Shown here in pieces: positions 42,650-53,408 of a stretch of DNA of 64,000 bases. The notes beneath the pieces were generated by a model. It was not told the origin of the DNA and made no database searches. It saw only the letters and a program-made list of their open reading frames with translations. The DNA lies in assembly GCA_039105265.1 (NCBI GenBank), contig JAPFFF010000017.1, forward strand, positions 2,418,001-2,482,000. Direction: 5' to 3'. Position 1 is the stretch's first letter, and each line of letters opens with the position of its first letter. This DNA is from Tritrichomonas musculus. Taxonomy: Eukaryota > Parabasalia > Tritrichomonadida > Tritrichomonadidae. A program made the translations under genes and the position numbers.

Positions 42650-43350
42650 GTGGAAGAAATCAAACTTGTAGATGATATAAATGAAGAATCTGAAATTGAA
42701 AATGATGAAGAAGTTTATAAAATTGACGAAAAACTAATGATTGAAACAAATGAAACAGAAACGAAAGAAGCAGATGCAAATGAAATAGAAGCAAATAAAG
42801 TTGATGTAAATGAGACAGATGTAAATGAAACTTTAACAAATAAAGTTGATGTAAATGAGACAGATGTAAATGAAACAGAAGCAAATAAAGTTGATGTAAA
42901 TGAGACAGAAGCAAATAAAGTTGATGTAAATGAGACAGATGAAATTGACACGAATGAAGCTGGTTAAAATGGAACAAGTAAGGATAGAAACGAAGAAAAA
43001 AGAATTGATTCAGATGGAACTGACGATGAAGATCGGACGAGAATTCAGAATGCTGAACTTTTTGCCGGTAGGTATTTAAGTGAGGACGATACAGAGAACG
43101 TTTACCAGCGCTTTTGCACTCTTGTGAAAAAAGGAAAATGGCAAATTCCTCTCGACTAGGTATTTAAGTGAGGACGATACAGAGAAAATGGCAAATTCCT
43201 TTCATGAGCAGGCATTCAATTATGCCAGCAAGGTTGCCAGGATGAGTCACCCAATCGCCAACTATTTCGTTGGAGTGATGGAATTCAAAGGGCAAGGATG
43301 CACGCAAAACAAAGTAGAATCATACAAATATTGAAATACCTTTCAGATAA
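42650..43350 (+). pseudogene. Acidic VDVNETD repeat tract and Sel1-like remnant
   Basis: Directly after the last kinase remnant, an open stretch of 105 codons holds about six copies of a 7-10-residue acidic unit of the type ANKVDVNETD (42775-42955). Downstream, a segment with FNYASKVARMSHPIANYFVGVMEFKGQGC has the A-x-x-x-A...G...G spacing of a Sel1 repeat. A piece of about 28 bp beginning GGTATTTAAGTGAGGAC is duplicated in direct orientation at about 43072 and 43158. Kinase-plus-Sel1 genes are common in trichomonads, so this is probably the 3' part of the same dead gene. Confidence 0.6.
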
Positions 43351-43399
43351 CGGAATTAATAAAGCTTCTGAATTTATTGTGAAAAATTTTGCAAATTAT

Positions 43400-44414
43400 T
43401 GAAAAGATTATTTTATAAAAGAAAGAAAAAGGCATTTTTTTAGGGATAATGAGCAAAATAGCAGATATCTCAAGCAATTCTTAACATATTTGATAAATTC
43501 GATTTTTCTATTTTTTTTTTTTTTTAATTTTTTTGGAAAATCTCAAGTAAACTTTGCTATATTAATTTTAAATAACTACTAAATATATTATACCAAAAAA
43601 GCAATTTTTGTTGCGATCATATAATAAAATTACTTGCAAAATTTATATGATAATTTTGCAAAAATAACTATCATACATTGAAACTTTTTGATAAGATTTA
43701 AATTCAAATACTAATCGTCATGATTATTCTCTCAGAAATCCTAAACGCACAAAAGTCAAAAAGATAAAGCACTTATATTTTACTAAAAATATTTTTTTCC
43801 ATTTATCTTTTAAAATTAAAAATATCCATAAATTAAAAATAAATCTTAATAGAGAAGCTATAACTAGGCAAATAAGCTATTTTTATCGTCTCAATTTTAT
43901 AATTAAAAATAAAGTAGTCAAAATTGTTAACAAAATGGTTTAAATAAATATAAACCGTTAATTTTGAGTAGAATTCAAAAAGAGTTGGCAATTATTTATT
44001 TATTTATAGGAACTAAAATTCCATGATTTAAATTAATATAATTGCTTTAAAATATAAAATTAATAGTTAGTATTATTTATAAATAAATTATAGTTAAATA
44101 ATTTATTTTCATTAATAAATACTTATTTTAATTTATTATAAATAATTTTATTCAATTTTTATTATTAATTTTTAAGAATAATTTTAAATGTATTAAAAGG
44201 TTTAATAATAATAAAATATTTTTGTTTTAAGCAATATGGTTGTATAAATATTCAAATATTGAATTAATAAATATTTTTAAAAATTCAATATTCTGAATTT
44301 TATTCAAATTATTTTACTTTTTAATAGGCGAAGATTTTTAAAATCTTCTTCTCAAACTCAAATTCAAGTTCATTTTATTTAGAAATTATAATCGATATTT
44401 AAAATAAAAACAAA
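43400..44414. other. Long AT-rich spacer
   Basis: About 1 kb of very AT-rich sequence in front of the Myb gene. No gene, RNA or inverted-repeat element was recognised. A TTCATTTTATTTAG segment about 45 bp before the Myb start resembles the loosely conserved TCA-type initiator of trichomonads. Confidence 0.4.
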
Positions 44415-45248
44415 ATGATGATAGCAGCAGCACCTTACCAAATGATTCAAAATCCAGCTACGATGATGGAATATATCGAGCCAAAAAGGAGGCGGGAAAA
44501 ATTTTTGCCAGAGGAAGATGAACAATTACGTGAACTTGTGGACAAGTATGGAATAAATTCATGGGATACAATCGCTGAATGCATGCCAGGAAGGAATGCT
44601 CGCCAATGCCGAGAAAGATGGAAGCATTACTTATCTAGCAATCGTGGGAAGGCACCATGGACAGAAGAAGAAGATAAATTATTACTCGAAAAAATGGAAG
44701 AGCTCGGTCCAAAATGGACCAAAATTGCAACTTTCTTCGAAGATAGAACTGACATTCAAATTAAAACGAGATGGATGCAAAAATTCGCCAGCTTTAGTAA
44801 TTTACATTTAAAAAATCGATCAAAGAATCATCCTATGATTTATGCAGCTCAACAGTTGAATCCAGCAATTTGTTTGCAGCCTCCTCAATTTATTCCAGGA
44901 ATGATACCATCATCTTTCCAGCAACCACAACAGCCGCAAACGCTTAAGCCTAATGTAACATTTGTCCAGCCGATTCAACCACCAATAAAATTGGCTAACA
45001 ATACGCCAAATCAAACTGTAGAAAAGATTAATCCAAAACAGCAAGTCGAATTGCAACCAATACAACCAGCATGGGCACCGATAGAACATCAACAAAGGCA
45101 TTTTCAAACTGTTCAGTTTGACCAAAATGCTTTACAAAAAAGAAATGTTCCATCACCAAGACTCCCAATCCCACAATCAGACGAAGAATTGTATGATACA
45201 ACTGACTTTTCACATGGGAGCCAAAACTTTTGGGAAAATTATGTGTAA
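44415..45248 (+). CDS. Myb-like two-repeat (R2R3-type) DNA-binding protein
   Basis: Residues about 28-76 and 79-128 of 277 are two Myb/SANT repeats. The first has Phe30, Trp50 and Trp69 in the spaced aromatic positions (KFLPEEDEQL, NSWDTIAECMPGRNARQCRERW). The second has Trp82, Trp101 and Trp120 (KAPWTEEEDKLL, KWTKIATFFEDRTDIQIKTRW). The recognition-helix pattern NARQCRERW is typical of c-Myb-like and T. vaginalis Myb1-3 proteins. The C-terminal half is Pro/Gln/Asn-rich and disordered. T. vaginalis Myb factors of this size regulate iron-responsive adhesin genes through MRE sites; whether this one does so cannot be told from here. It converges with the cyclophilin gene, leaving a gap of 155 bp. 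Confidence 0.95.
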   Translation: MMIAAAPYQMIQNPATMMEYIEPKRRREKFLPEEDEQLRELVDKYGINSWDTIAECMPGRNARQCRERWKHYLSSNRGKAPWTEEEDKLLLEKMEELGPKWTKIATFFEDRTDIQIKTRWMQKFASFSNLHLKNRSKNHPMIYAAQQLNPAICLQPPQFIPGMIPSSFQQPQQPQTLKPNVTFVQPIQPPIKLANNTPNQTVEKINPKQQVELQPIQPAWAPIEHQQRHFQTVQFDQNALQKRNVPSPRLPIPQSDEELYDTTDFSHGSQNFWENYV

Positions 45249-45403
45249 TTAATAATTATTAATGGCGCATAATATTTTAATAAATAGTTTTAATTATTAT
45301 TATTTGTTTCTTTAATTATTTTTATCCTTAAACATAACAGTGTAAAATAACCAAAATAACAAACAAATAGAAATTAATATATATAATACAAGCAATAACC
45401 TTC

Positions 45404-46378
45404 CTACTTTTTTGGTCCACGAAGAGATTGGCAAAAATCAACTTTAACTATTCTTCCGTCTATTATCGCCTTTTGCATTTTCAAATAAGCGTTTTCGGCT
45501 TCAACAGCTTTTGAGAAATCGATAAAGCCATAGCAAAGGGAATCTCCTGTTTTCTTATCACGGATTAAATCAACTCGGTCAACATTACCAAACCTTGAAA
45601 ATAATATTTTTAATCCTTCTTCAGAGGTTATTGGATTCAGTTTGCAGATGAAGAGAGTTGTATCAGGAGGATGTGCATCTATATCAGGAATATCGCCTAT
45701 CATTTCAAGTATTTGAGCATTTTGTTTGGCTTTTATCTTTTCCATTTCTTCTTTATGCTTTTCAGGGGAAATTTCGTGAATGATTTCATCATCTTCTAAT
45801 CTGTCTATTTCACGTATTCGCTCTTTAGGATGAAATGTTTTTAAAAGATTAGAGAATCCTGGAGGATCATCAAAGGGATCATGAATTATTTTGGTTTCTA
45901 AAATTCTAATATTTCGAAGGGGCCTACTTTCTTTATCAACAGGTTCTTTAGAAATACTTTCAATAATCTCAAAGTTTTCTGAGATTTCTCCGAAAATTGA
46001 ATGTTTATCATCAAATCTTGAGCAATCATATCCAAGAGTAATAAAAAAATTTGATCCATTGGAATTCTTTGCGGTATTGGACATACTAACAATTCCACTT
46101 TTAGCATGTGTTAAAATTGGACTGATTTCATCTGGAAATTTTAAATTCTTATCATTTGTCAATAAACCGTATATGGATTCACCACCAGTAGCATTCACAA
46201 CAGGGTCATCAATGTGACTAACTTTTACAATAAAACTTTTCACAACTTCTGAAAAAATTGCATTTGTATAATATCCTAATTTACACAGTTTTAAGAAATT
46301 AAAACCACACATTGGCGCATATTTCAAATAAAGATCAATCACAAAAGCGCCACGCGTTGTGATAATAGCAACAGACAT
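45404..46378 (-). CDS. PPIL4-like cyclophilin-RRM protein
   Basis: Residues about 1-165 of 324 form a cyclophilin-type peptidyl-prolyl isomerase domain (GESIYGLL, KSGIVSMSNTAKNSNGSNFFITL, HSIFGEISENFEIIESI). Residues about 240-320 form an RNA-recognition motif with RNP2 LFICKL and RNP1 CYGFIDF. This pairing defines the PPIL4/CYP59/Rct1 group, which links splicing or RNA polymerase II CTD to proline isomerisation. The usual catalytic Arg of the F-H-R-V motif is replaced (FSEVVKSFIV), as in human PPIL4. The charged C-terminal tail of plant and animal members is missing, so this is a compact version. Confidence 0.93.
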   Translation of the reverse strand: MSVAIITTRGAFVIDLYLKYAPMCGFNFLKLCKLGYYTNAIFSEVVKSFIVKVSHIDDPVVNATGGESIYGLLTNDKNLKFPDEISPILTHAKSGIVSMSNTAKNSNGSNFFITLGYDCSRFDDKHSIFGEISENFEIIESISKEPVDKESRPLRNIRILETKIIHDPFDDPPGFSNLLKTFHPKERIREIDRLEDDEIIHEISPEKHKEEMEKIKAKQNAQILEMIGDIPDIDAHPPDTTLFICKLNPITSEEGLKILFSRFGNVDRVDLIRDKKTGDSLCYGFIDFSKAVEAENAYLKMQKAIIDGRIVKVDFCQSLRGPKK

Positions 46379-46528
46379 TTGTTAGTATAAAATCCTTTAA
46401 ATAGAGTTTGATCGTTTTTAGTTCAATTCAGTTGATAAAAAAAATTATTTGCATAATTTATTATTATATTATTTTAAAGATTATTAAAATGGTTTTATAA
46501 TATAGTTCCTCAGATATTTCAAAATATT

Positions 46529-48463
46529 TTAAGGTACAAATCCAATACGTTATTTATTTGACCTGTGAACGTTTATTTTTTGTGAAAAGCGACCCCTCGG
46601 AAAAAGTTTGAATTTGAATAGTGTCAGATTTGTGATTCTGAACTTTATTTTATAAGGTGAAAAAAAACGAATAATCCAATTACAGAGTTTCTATTAAATT
46701 TAATAGATATTTGTATGTTTAAAAGTGTTTTATCGTATTATTAAAAGTTTTAAAATATAATAATATGGTTTAATATAAAAATATTTCAAGATATTTAAAT
46801 TTAAAACTTCTAATAATTTTATTTCAAAGATATAATTTTCAGTTAATTTCAATTGAAATATAAAAAATAATTATTCAAAAATAAAATATTTAAATTGTTT
46901 TGTTCTCTCGTATATTTCTTTATTATTAACAAATTAATTATATTATATATATTCATGTATTTATTATATGAATAATTCATGTTTTATACATAAATATAAG
47001 TATAATATATGCAATATAAAAATATTTTTGTAAAATATTGCTAACCATTTTTTTGAAATAAAATTGAAATAATATTGAAATAATACATTCTTTATCACAT
47101 TTCAATAATTACAAGGACGGACTTTTCGTCATTTAATTTCTTGATAACATATTAATATATTTATATGTTTTAGTTAAAGCTTATATTAAAGAATATTTTA
47201 AAAAAATTAATTGTAAATTTCAAGATATATTAAAAATAAAATTAGAAAATAACGGATTATTTCATTTTATAAAATATAATAAATCTTTTTAATTTTTTGA
47301 TGAAAAATGACAGTTTATCCATTTAATGATGTTAATAATTTAATTTATTACTAATATATTAGCATGAATAAATGATTTATATTTATAAAGTTTATTTTTA
47401 TAAAGAGATAAATATAGATAATAATACTGTTATTTCAAACAAATTTCCCTCAAAATTTTCTTCATTCACCTCTCATTTTTCATCGAATCTTATCAAATCT
47501 TCATCATATAAAATAAACTGAGTTCAAAAAACTTTACCTCCATTGCATATTTTAAATCATTTTATCTTTTTTATCAAACAATTTAATTGCACCATTCTTC
47601 ATTAATAATATTTTAGATAATTATCACAATATTTATTAAATTATAAAAAATTAATTCATATTTAAAATATAAAGATATGATTATTTTAAATTGAGAGGGA
47701 GGTAATGTTTTTTGAACAAGGTTTAGATAATTTATCAAAAAGTTATTATTTGATAATAAAATATCTTTTTTCCTACATTACAAAATTTATCAAAATATTT
47801 AAATATAAATATAATATTATAAATATAACAATTTAACCAAATATTAGCAATGAAATACTACTCTGTTTTAAAAAGTTAAAATCAACATTTTAAAACTAAT
47901 ATATCTCCATTTATAATCATAAATACTTTTATATTATTATGAATATTCAACAAATGAACATTTAATAAAAGAAACACTTTCTAAATAATAAGATATAAAA
48001 AGCTTTATAAGTTAACCTTTGAACATATATATGTCTGTTGATTTGCTATTGTATTGGACATCTCTACATGTATATCTTTATTTTATCTACGAATATATAA
48101 TTTTTTTCTATCTAATCAAGTTTATGCCCTTTTTGGATAATATTATTTTTATTAAAAATCAAAAAATACCTTGAATTTCGTAACCTGCTAACATATTGGG
48201 AATATTAATTTCAATAAAAAAGCTAAATTCAAGATATATTCAGTTGATTAACAAATTTGAGTATTATTATTAAGAATTAATACATCACGCTCAATATTTT
48301 TATTTACTATAATTTTTAAAAAGATTTTAATCATAAAAGATTCAAAAGGACCACTTTTTTTGTTTTATTTATATTGAAAACTTGAAAATATCTAAAATAA
48401 GCGACCATTTATAAATGTCAAAAAAAAAAGACGGTTATTTAACGTATTGGATTTGTACCTTAA
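46529..48463. mobile_element. 1.9-kb TTAA-flanked element with diverged family-1 ends
   Basis: Ends are TTAAGGTACAAATCCAATACG (46529) and its complement (to 48463), nearly the same as those of the 248-bp MITE, and both have TTAA. The first 60 bp after the left end also resemble the MITE (a GAACGTTTATT motif). The interior of about 1.9 kb is AT-rich with no open frame of note. It may be an internally expanded or older relative of the MITE, or the two ends may belong to different copies. Confidence 0.7.
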
Positions 48464-49250
48464 GGACGTGGTAGGACCAAATATAATCTCTTTTTTGTAT
48501 GTAAAATATCTCATTTAATATTTATTATCACAAAAATTTATCAATTAAATTGCATTAACATTTAAATATATAATACAATTTTACCAATAATTTCAAAAAT
48601 TATCTCAGAAGACAATTTGCTGTCATTCAATTTTTATGATATCGGACCTGTTGAAGTATAAATTTTTGAATAAAAAAGTAAATGAATTAAAAAAATACTC
48701 AATTGGAAATATTCAGCAAATGATTAATTTTGATATATTAATAGTTCAAGTGCTACATTTGTGAATTCGCATACTTCTATTCATTTGAAAGTTATGAATT
48801 TGGCTAAAACCACTTTTTTTATCGCCTCATTAAAATTGAATTTTAAGGTATACAATAAATAATATTATAGTAAACTTACAAATATCCCAAAATTAAACTC
48901 TATTTAAGAAAAAAGTATAACAATTTTTTTTCAGAATATTGATGATCATTAAATTTTTTTTTCAAATTATGTAATTTTGGTCAATAGGAAAAGTGAGCAA
49001 GCATGTATATGTTTAATAAAAACCATTTATTTTTTGATTAATAAAGTCGTTCTGATGTTCCATTCATTTTAATGTCATTTTTAATTTGGATGCTTTTCTT
49101 TCATTTACATAGGAGATCTCATTTATTATTGATTTATTTTAATAAATATCAAATATACAATATAATAATATATTTTAGAACTGCAATAACAAAATATTTA
49201 AGGAGATATTTACACATAAAATTCAAAATAAATTTGGTCCTACCACGTTA
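48460..49250. mobile_element. About 790-bp TTAA-flanked element (family 2, reverse orientation)
   Basis: This is the reverse-oriented sister of the element at 36302-37096. Its left end shares the TTAA (48460-48463) with the preceding element's right end. The right end reads TGGTCCTACCACGTTATAA, so the terminal CCT before TTAA is lost. Confidence 0.88.
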
Positions 49251-49495
49251 TAAAACAAGTTTTTCTTTTCATTAATTTTTTGGATGAATATCTTGTTAAT
49301 TAAAAAGTTAAATAGAAAATTAATTTGGATTTGGATTTTTTTATAATAATTAAATATAGTTTATAAATATAAAATAATATAATCAATCTATGCTAAAAAG
49401 TTTTCTGTTTTAAGCAATTTATTAAATTGAAAGTCTATTAAAATATAAATTCACCAAAATTTTGGCAGTTTTGACAGGCCAACCCTTTTTGGAAT

Positions 49496-49696
49496 ATGGA
49501 AGAGGAACAGGTAAAGTTAGCTGTTGTCAAACAAATCATTGGTCGTACAGGTAGCCGTGGTGGTGTTACCCAAGTCAAAGTTCAATTTATCGATGATCCT
49601 GGCCGTACTTTGATCCGTAATGTCAAAGGACCAGTTCGCGAAAACGATATTCTTTCTCTTCTTGAAACAGAGCGTGAAGCAAGACGTCTTAGATAA
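49496..49696 (+). CDS. RPS28: Ribosomal protein S28e
   Basis: This 66-residue protein is a complete S28e of the small ribosomal subunit. Recognition rests on [37 protein letters not shown] (about 31-49) and the invariant end [12 protein letters not shown]. It is three residues shorter at the N-terminus than the human protein. Codon use is less AT-biased than its flanks, as expected of a highly expressed gene. The stop lies in a TAAA, the trichomonad-type poly(A) signal. The gene sits inside a cluster of TTAA elements with only about 245 bp of free upstream sequence, so that stretch is likely to hold its promoter; a GCCAACCC patch precedes the ATG by about 20 bp. Confidence 0.97.
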   Translation: MEEEQVKLAVVKQIIGRTGSRGGVTQVKVQFIDDPGRTLIRNVKGPVRENDILSLLETEREARRLR

Positions 49697-50431
49697 ATTA
49701 ATTAATAAACTCATTGATTGCTGTTCATCCTATTATTAAATTCGCATCATTTTTATACCTTCTACTTTTATATTATATTTTATTTTTTGAAAATTTTGTT
49801 TTATAATCTAATTTTAACATTTGAATTGAAGCACCTACAATTAAAGTTAACAGGTAATTTCAATTTGTTTTTTATGATCCAAATTGGATTTATTTGATTA
49901 TCATATATAAATATTTTTTTTTTTTTAAAATTGATTTGTTCATAAACATAAAAGCATTATTCAAAATTGTCAGCATGTTTTTCAAGCTAATTCCAAGATA
50001 TGCCCAAAGTATAAATAAAATTATTTTTAATCAGCTTCTAACTTTTTAAAACATTATTTGGTTGTCAATTCGAACTCTGTTTATTTATTATCCTAAAAAT
50101 TACCTAGGATATTAAATTATTAAACCATTAAAATAATGATTTCATTTTGTCATTTATTATGATTTCAAGATTAAAACACTTTTTCTTAAATTATTATTTA
50201 TTTTTATATCAAAATAACACCTAAAATAGTTTCTTCTTCAGAAAGAGCATTACCTCCATCTTAAGATTACTCAAAATTTATTTTATGATTAAAAAAATCA
50301 ATATAAATCCTCTTAAAAGTATATTAACAAAGTTTGAGATAAAACAAGAAAGTTTGAGAGGAGATAACGGTACTTAAAAAAAGAAAATTGATTTAAGTAT
50401 TCAATCATTCTATTTAGATAAATTGAATTGT
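49697..50431. other. Intergenic spacer
   Basis: AT-rich 3' flank of RPS28 running to the next TTAA element. No gene or RNA was recognised. Confidence 0.5.
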
Positions 50432-50679
50432 TTAAGGTACAAATCCAGTACGTTATTTTTTGAACAGGAGAACGTTTATTATTTGAATAGTTGCATGTCT
50501 CTGAAAAAGTTTAAATTGACTAGGTTTGTTTTTGACACTTATTTTACAATTTAAATAAACATTATGACATGTTATATGAAATGGATGAAAATAATCGTTT
50601 TTTATTTAACATGTCATTTTATTCTTTGAGAATGTCAAAAAAAATTGCGGTTACTAAACGTACTGGATTTGTACCTTAA
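50432..50679 (+). mobile_element. 248-bp TTAA-flanked MITE (family 1)
   Basis: This is a free-standing copy nearly identical to those in the 4.9-kb array. TTAA lies at 50432-50435 and 50676-50679, and the right TTAA is also the left end of the next element. Confidence 0.92.
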
Positions 50680-51411
50680 GGGACCACTATCAAATTCTGA
50701 GTTAAAAATTCTATGAGTTATCACAAAATTAATTGACTTAAAAAATTATTTCTTGAGTATTTTTGCTATATTTTGGTATATATAAATTATATAAATTACA
50801 TATCATTTATTTCTATTCTTCTTTTAAGCCCATTCCCTTTTTTCAATAAAAATTTAAAAGTTGTATAATAAGAGAAAATGTGCTTATAAACCCACAAAAA
50901 GTTTAACTTTTTCTTTATTTATAAAGTCGTATAAACAAAATTGAAACAAAAAAAAATATTTTCATATGTATAAAAATATTAATTTTTAATCTTTTTATAT
51001 TTTTACATAATTTTTACCGAGACTACATACCGCCTAGCGGGCGTCGAGCGAGGCGAAGCCGAGTCGAGACCCCGCGGATGGCGGTAAGTATCGGTAAAAA
51101 TTATGTACCATAAAAAGATTAAAATATAATTATTTTTTTAACTATTGAAAATATTTTTTTTTTGTTTCAAATTTTGTTTATGTGGACTTTTATATAAAGA
51201 AAAAGTTAAACTTTTTGTGGGTTTATAAGCACATTTTCTCTTACAATAAAAATTTAAAAGTTGAAAGGAGTAAAAATTTTACAAAAATGATCGGAATGGT
51301 GAAATTTTAAAGTTTTAAACTTTTTCCGAGACAACAACTATTGAATTTTCTTTTCTATGAGTTTTCTCAATATTGAAATGTTTACAAAAAAATATGATAG
51401 TGGTCCCTTAA
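50676..51411. mobile_element. 736-bp TTAA-flanked element (family 3), host of a nested foldback
   Basis: Inverted ends are TTAAGGGACCACTATCA and its complement, with TTAA at 50676-50679 and 51408-51411. The interior is interrupted by the GC-cored foldback at 50869-51243. Confidence 0.88.
50844..51263. mobile_element. Nested foldback with GC-rich centre and 20-bp direct repeats
   Basis: An exact 20-bp direct repeat (opening CAATAAAAATTT) lies at 50844-50863 and 51244-51263. Between them, long inverted arms begin TAAGAGAAAATGTGCTTATA at 50869 and end with the complement at 51243. They include an inner pair at ACATAATTTTTACCG / CGGTAAAAATTATGT. The centre (about 51020-51085) is a GC-rich block with ACCGCC/GGCGGT and GCGGG/CCCGC pairs and the motif GAGACCCCGCGG, which is also in the foldback at 29018-29282. 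Confidence 0.85.
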
Positions 51412-53408
51412 TGGCAGATTTCATAATTCTTTTTAAAATCTATCCTAGAATTATACCCAAATGTAAATTATTAACCATATAAAATGTAAAATATAAAGTT
51501 ATTGCATAAGCATTGAAAAAGTCGAAAAAAACTTTCGAAAAAATCGTTTTTTTTTCACACATTTTTTTCATAAAAAAAGTATAAACGTAAACTTATTTTT
51601 TATTTTGATCATTTATACTTATGAAAAAGCATGAATTAATGCTTATTTATCATTATCACTAAAAAACTTACAGTTAAGTATAATTCAAAAATCTTATAGA
51701 AAATAAATTCAAAAATTATATATATTGAATTGATCTTTCAAATATATTTGAAAAAATTCTCAAATAGAAAAAATTTTTTATAAACTTTTTCATAAATTAT
51801 TTTTTTGATTATTATAGGATTATATCTAAAGTTAGTTGAAAAACTGGTCGACATCATGAAAAACTAGTCGACATCATCGAACTTTTTGTGTAATTTTTTA
51901 GAAATTTTGTTTATCTCCTCAGAAATCGCTAAAAACAGGTCTACATTCAATTATTCACAATTTTTATTATCTCCTCACTTTTTCAGAAAATTGAAAATTT
52001 GTTAAAAAAATTTTTTTATTTTATTTTAGAGTGCGATCAGAGTACAACAACATAATTCCTTCAAGAAGAATGTTTCCCTGATATGAATTATCATTCCGTT
52101 TCATAATTATGGATATATATCCTAATGCATATACAGAAATTATTGATTTTACGAAAAATATAATGCATTATTTCGAAAAATCATCATATATAATTAATAC
52201 AAATCTCGAAAATCTCAAGAATATCATTGAATACAATCGTTTTAAAAATGAAAATGAGTTATATAATCGTTCAAGATCAATATATTTAAATATAGTTAGA
52301 AATGGGTTTTGTGCCAATTCATATGGTAATAACTAAAATTGATTACTGGAATTAGTGAAAATATTGGTTTTAGTTATAGAAATTAAATATTTTTCTTTTA
52401 TTATTTAGGATAATGATTTAAAGATGTTCTTTGTGAACATTAACCATAATATAATTAATAAGCAAATGATAATAATGATAAATGCATCATTTATCTTCAA
52501 TTGATACATATTTCCTATATATTTGGTAGATATGAAGAAAATTTAAACTTTTACATGAATTTCAATAATCTTTCAAAATTGAGATTCATTGATTTAACAA
52601 TTTGAGTAATTTCTCTCAATAATTGAATGAGTTCTATGATGATGTCGACCTGTTTTTTCTGATGTTTACTGGTTTATCCACTTACTTTATCTTTCTATGA
52701 TTTATTTATATTACATTATTCTATTTATATATCTATAATATAAATTTAATCTTAAAAATCATATGATAATATTTTCTCGAATAAAGTTTTTAACATCAAA
52801 AAAAAATTAAATATATTTTTTTTTATTTTAAAAGTATTAGTATTGCAGTAAATATTTCCTTAAACAATTTAATATTGACTTTTATATAATATATAATTTA
52901 TAATAACAAAGATTAATGAATAATATATGCATATAATATTATTAATAAGAAGGTTTATATATGATATAAAATCATAATTTCTTTCACAAAAAGTTATAAG
53001 TAATATATTATTTTGAAAATAAGATTTTTTTTGAGATCTAAATATAAAAATAATTACTATTATATTTATTTATTTGATTATAATTAAAATAAAATTTATA
53101 TTTTTAAAATTATAGTCGCTTTTGAGAAAGCTCATTGAATTTTTCTTCAGAATTATCAAAAAATTGATAATATATTCTCAATTTGTTTGACCATACAACA
53201 TTTCTATTAGAGACCGTTTTGTTTTTTTTGGACAAGTAATAAAAATTTTCAATGAATCATTTCATATGTTCTTTATTTATTCAAAATAAGATACATGGTG
53301 TTTTTAATTAATTTTATTAAAGGAGTAAAAAAATACGATCAATGTTTCAATATAAAGCTGAATTTTTTCTCCTATTAATTCAATTTTTAATTATAAAATT
53401 TTTACAAA
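51412..53408. other. Long AT-rich spacer, possible decayed inverted-repeat element
   Basis: Two tandem copies of a segment with GTCGACATCAT (51847 and 51867) match an inverted copy with ATGATGTCGAC near 52635, suggesting a decayed element of about 0.8 kb. It contains a 75-codon frame (52109-52336) with no recognisable domain. The rest is AT-rich and shows no gene or RNA. Confidence 0.35.

Noticed and set aside
42660-42977. Long minus-strand frames rich in His, Leu and Ser
   Set aside because: They are the reverse reading of the acidic VDVNETD repeat tract.
48460-48463. Idea that TTAA at element ends is only part of a palindromic terminal repeat and not a target duplication
   Set aside because: It cannot be excluded from one copy, and a TA target would also fit. 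It was set aside because three different families share TTAA at almost every end; empty sites would settle it.
51020-51085. GC-rich, structured patch considered as a tRNA or small RNA gene
   Set aside because: No cloverleaf, anticodon arm or T-loop consensus can be fitted. The block is the closed end of a foldback element.
52109-52336. 75-codon frame MDIYPNAYTEI as a gene
   Set aside because: It has no recognisable domain, lies in a possible decayed element and has AT-driven composition. It is mentioned only within the spacer entry.
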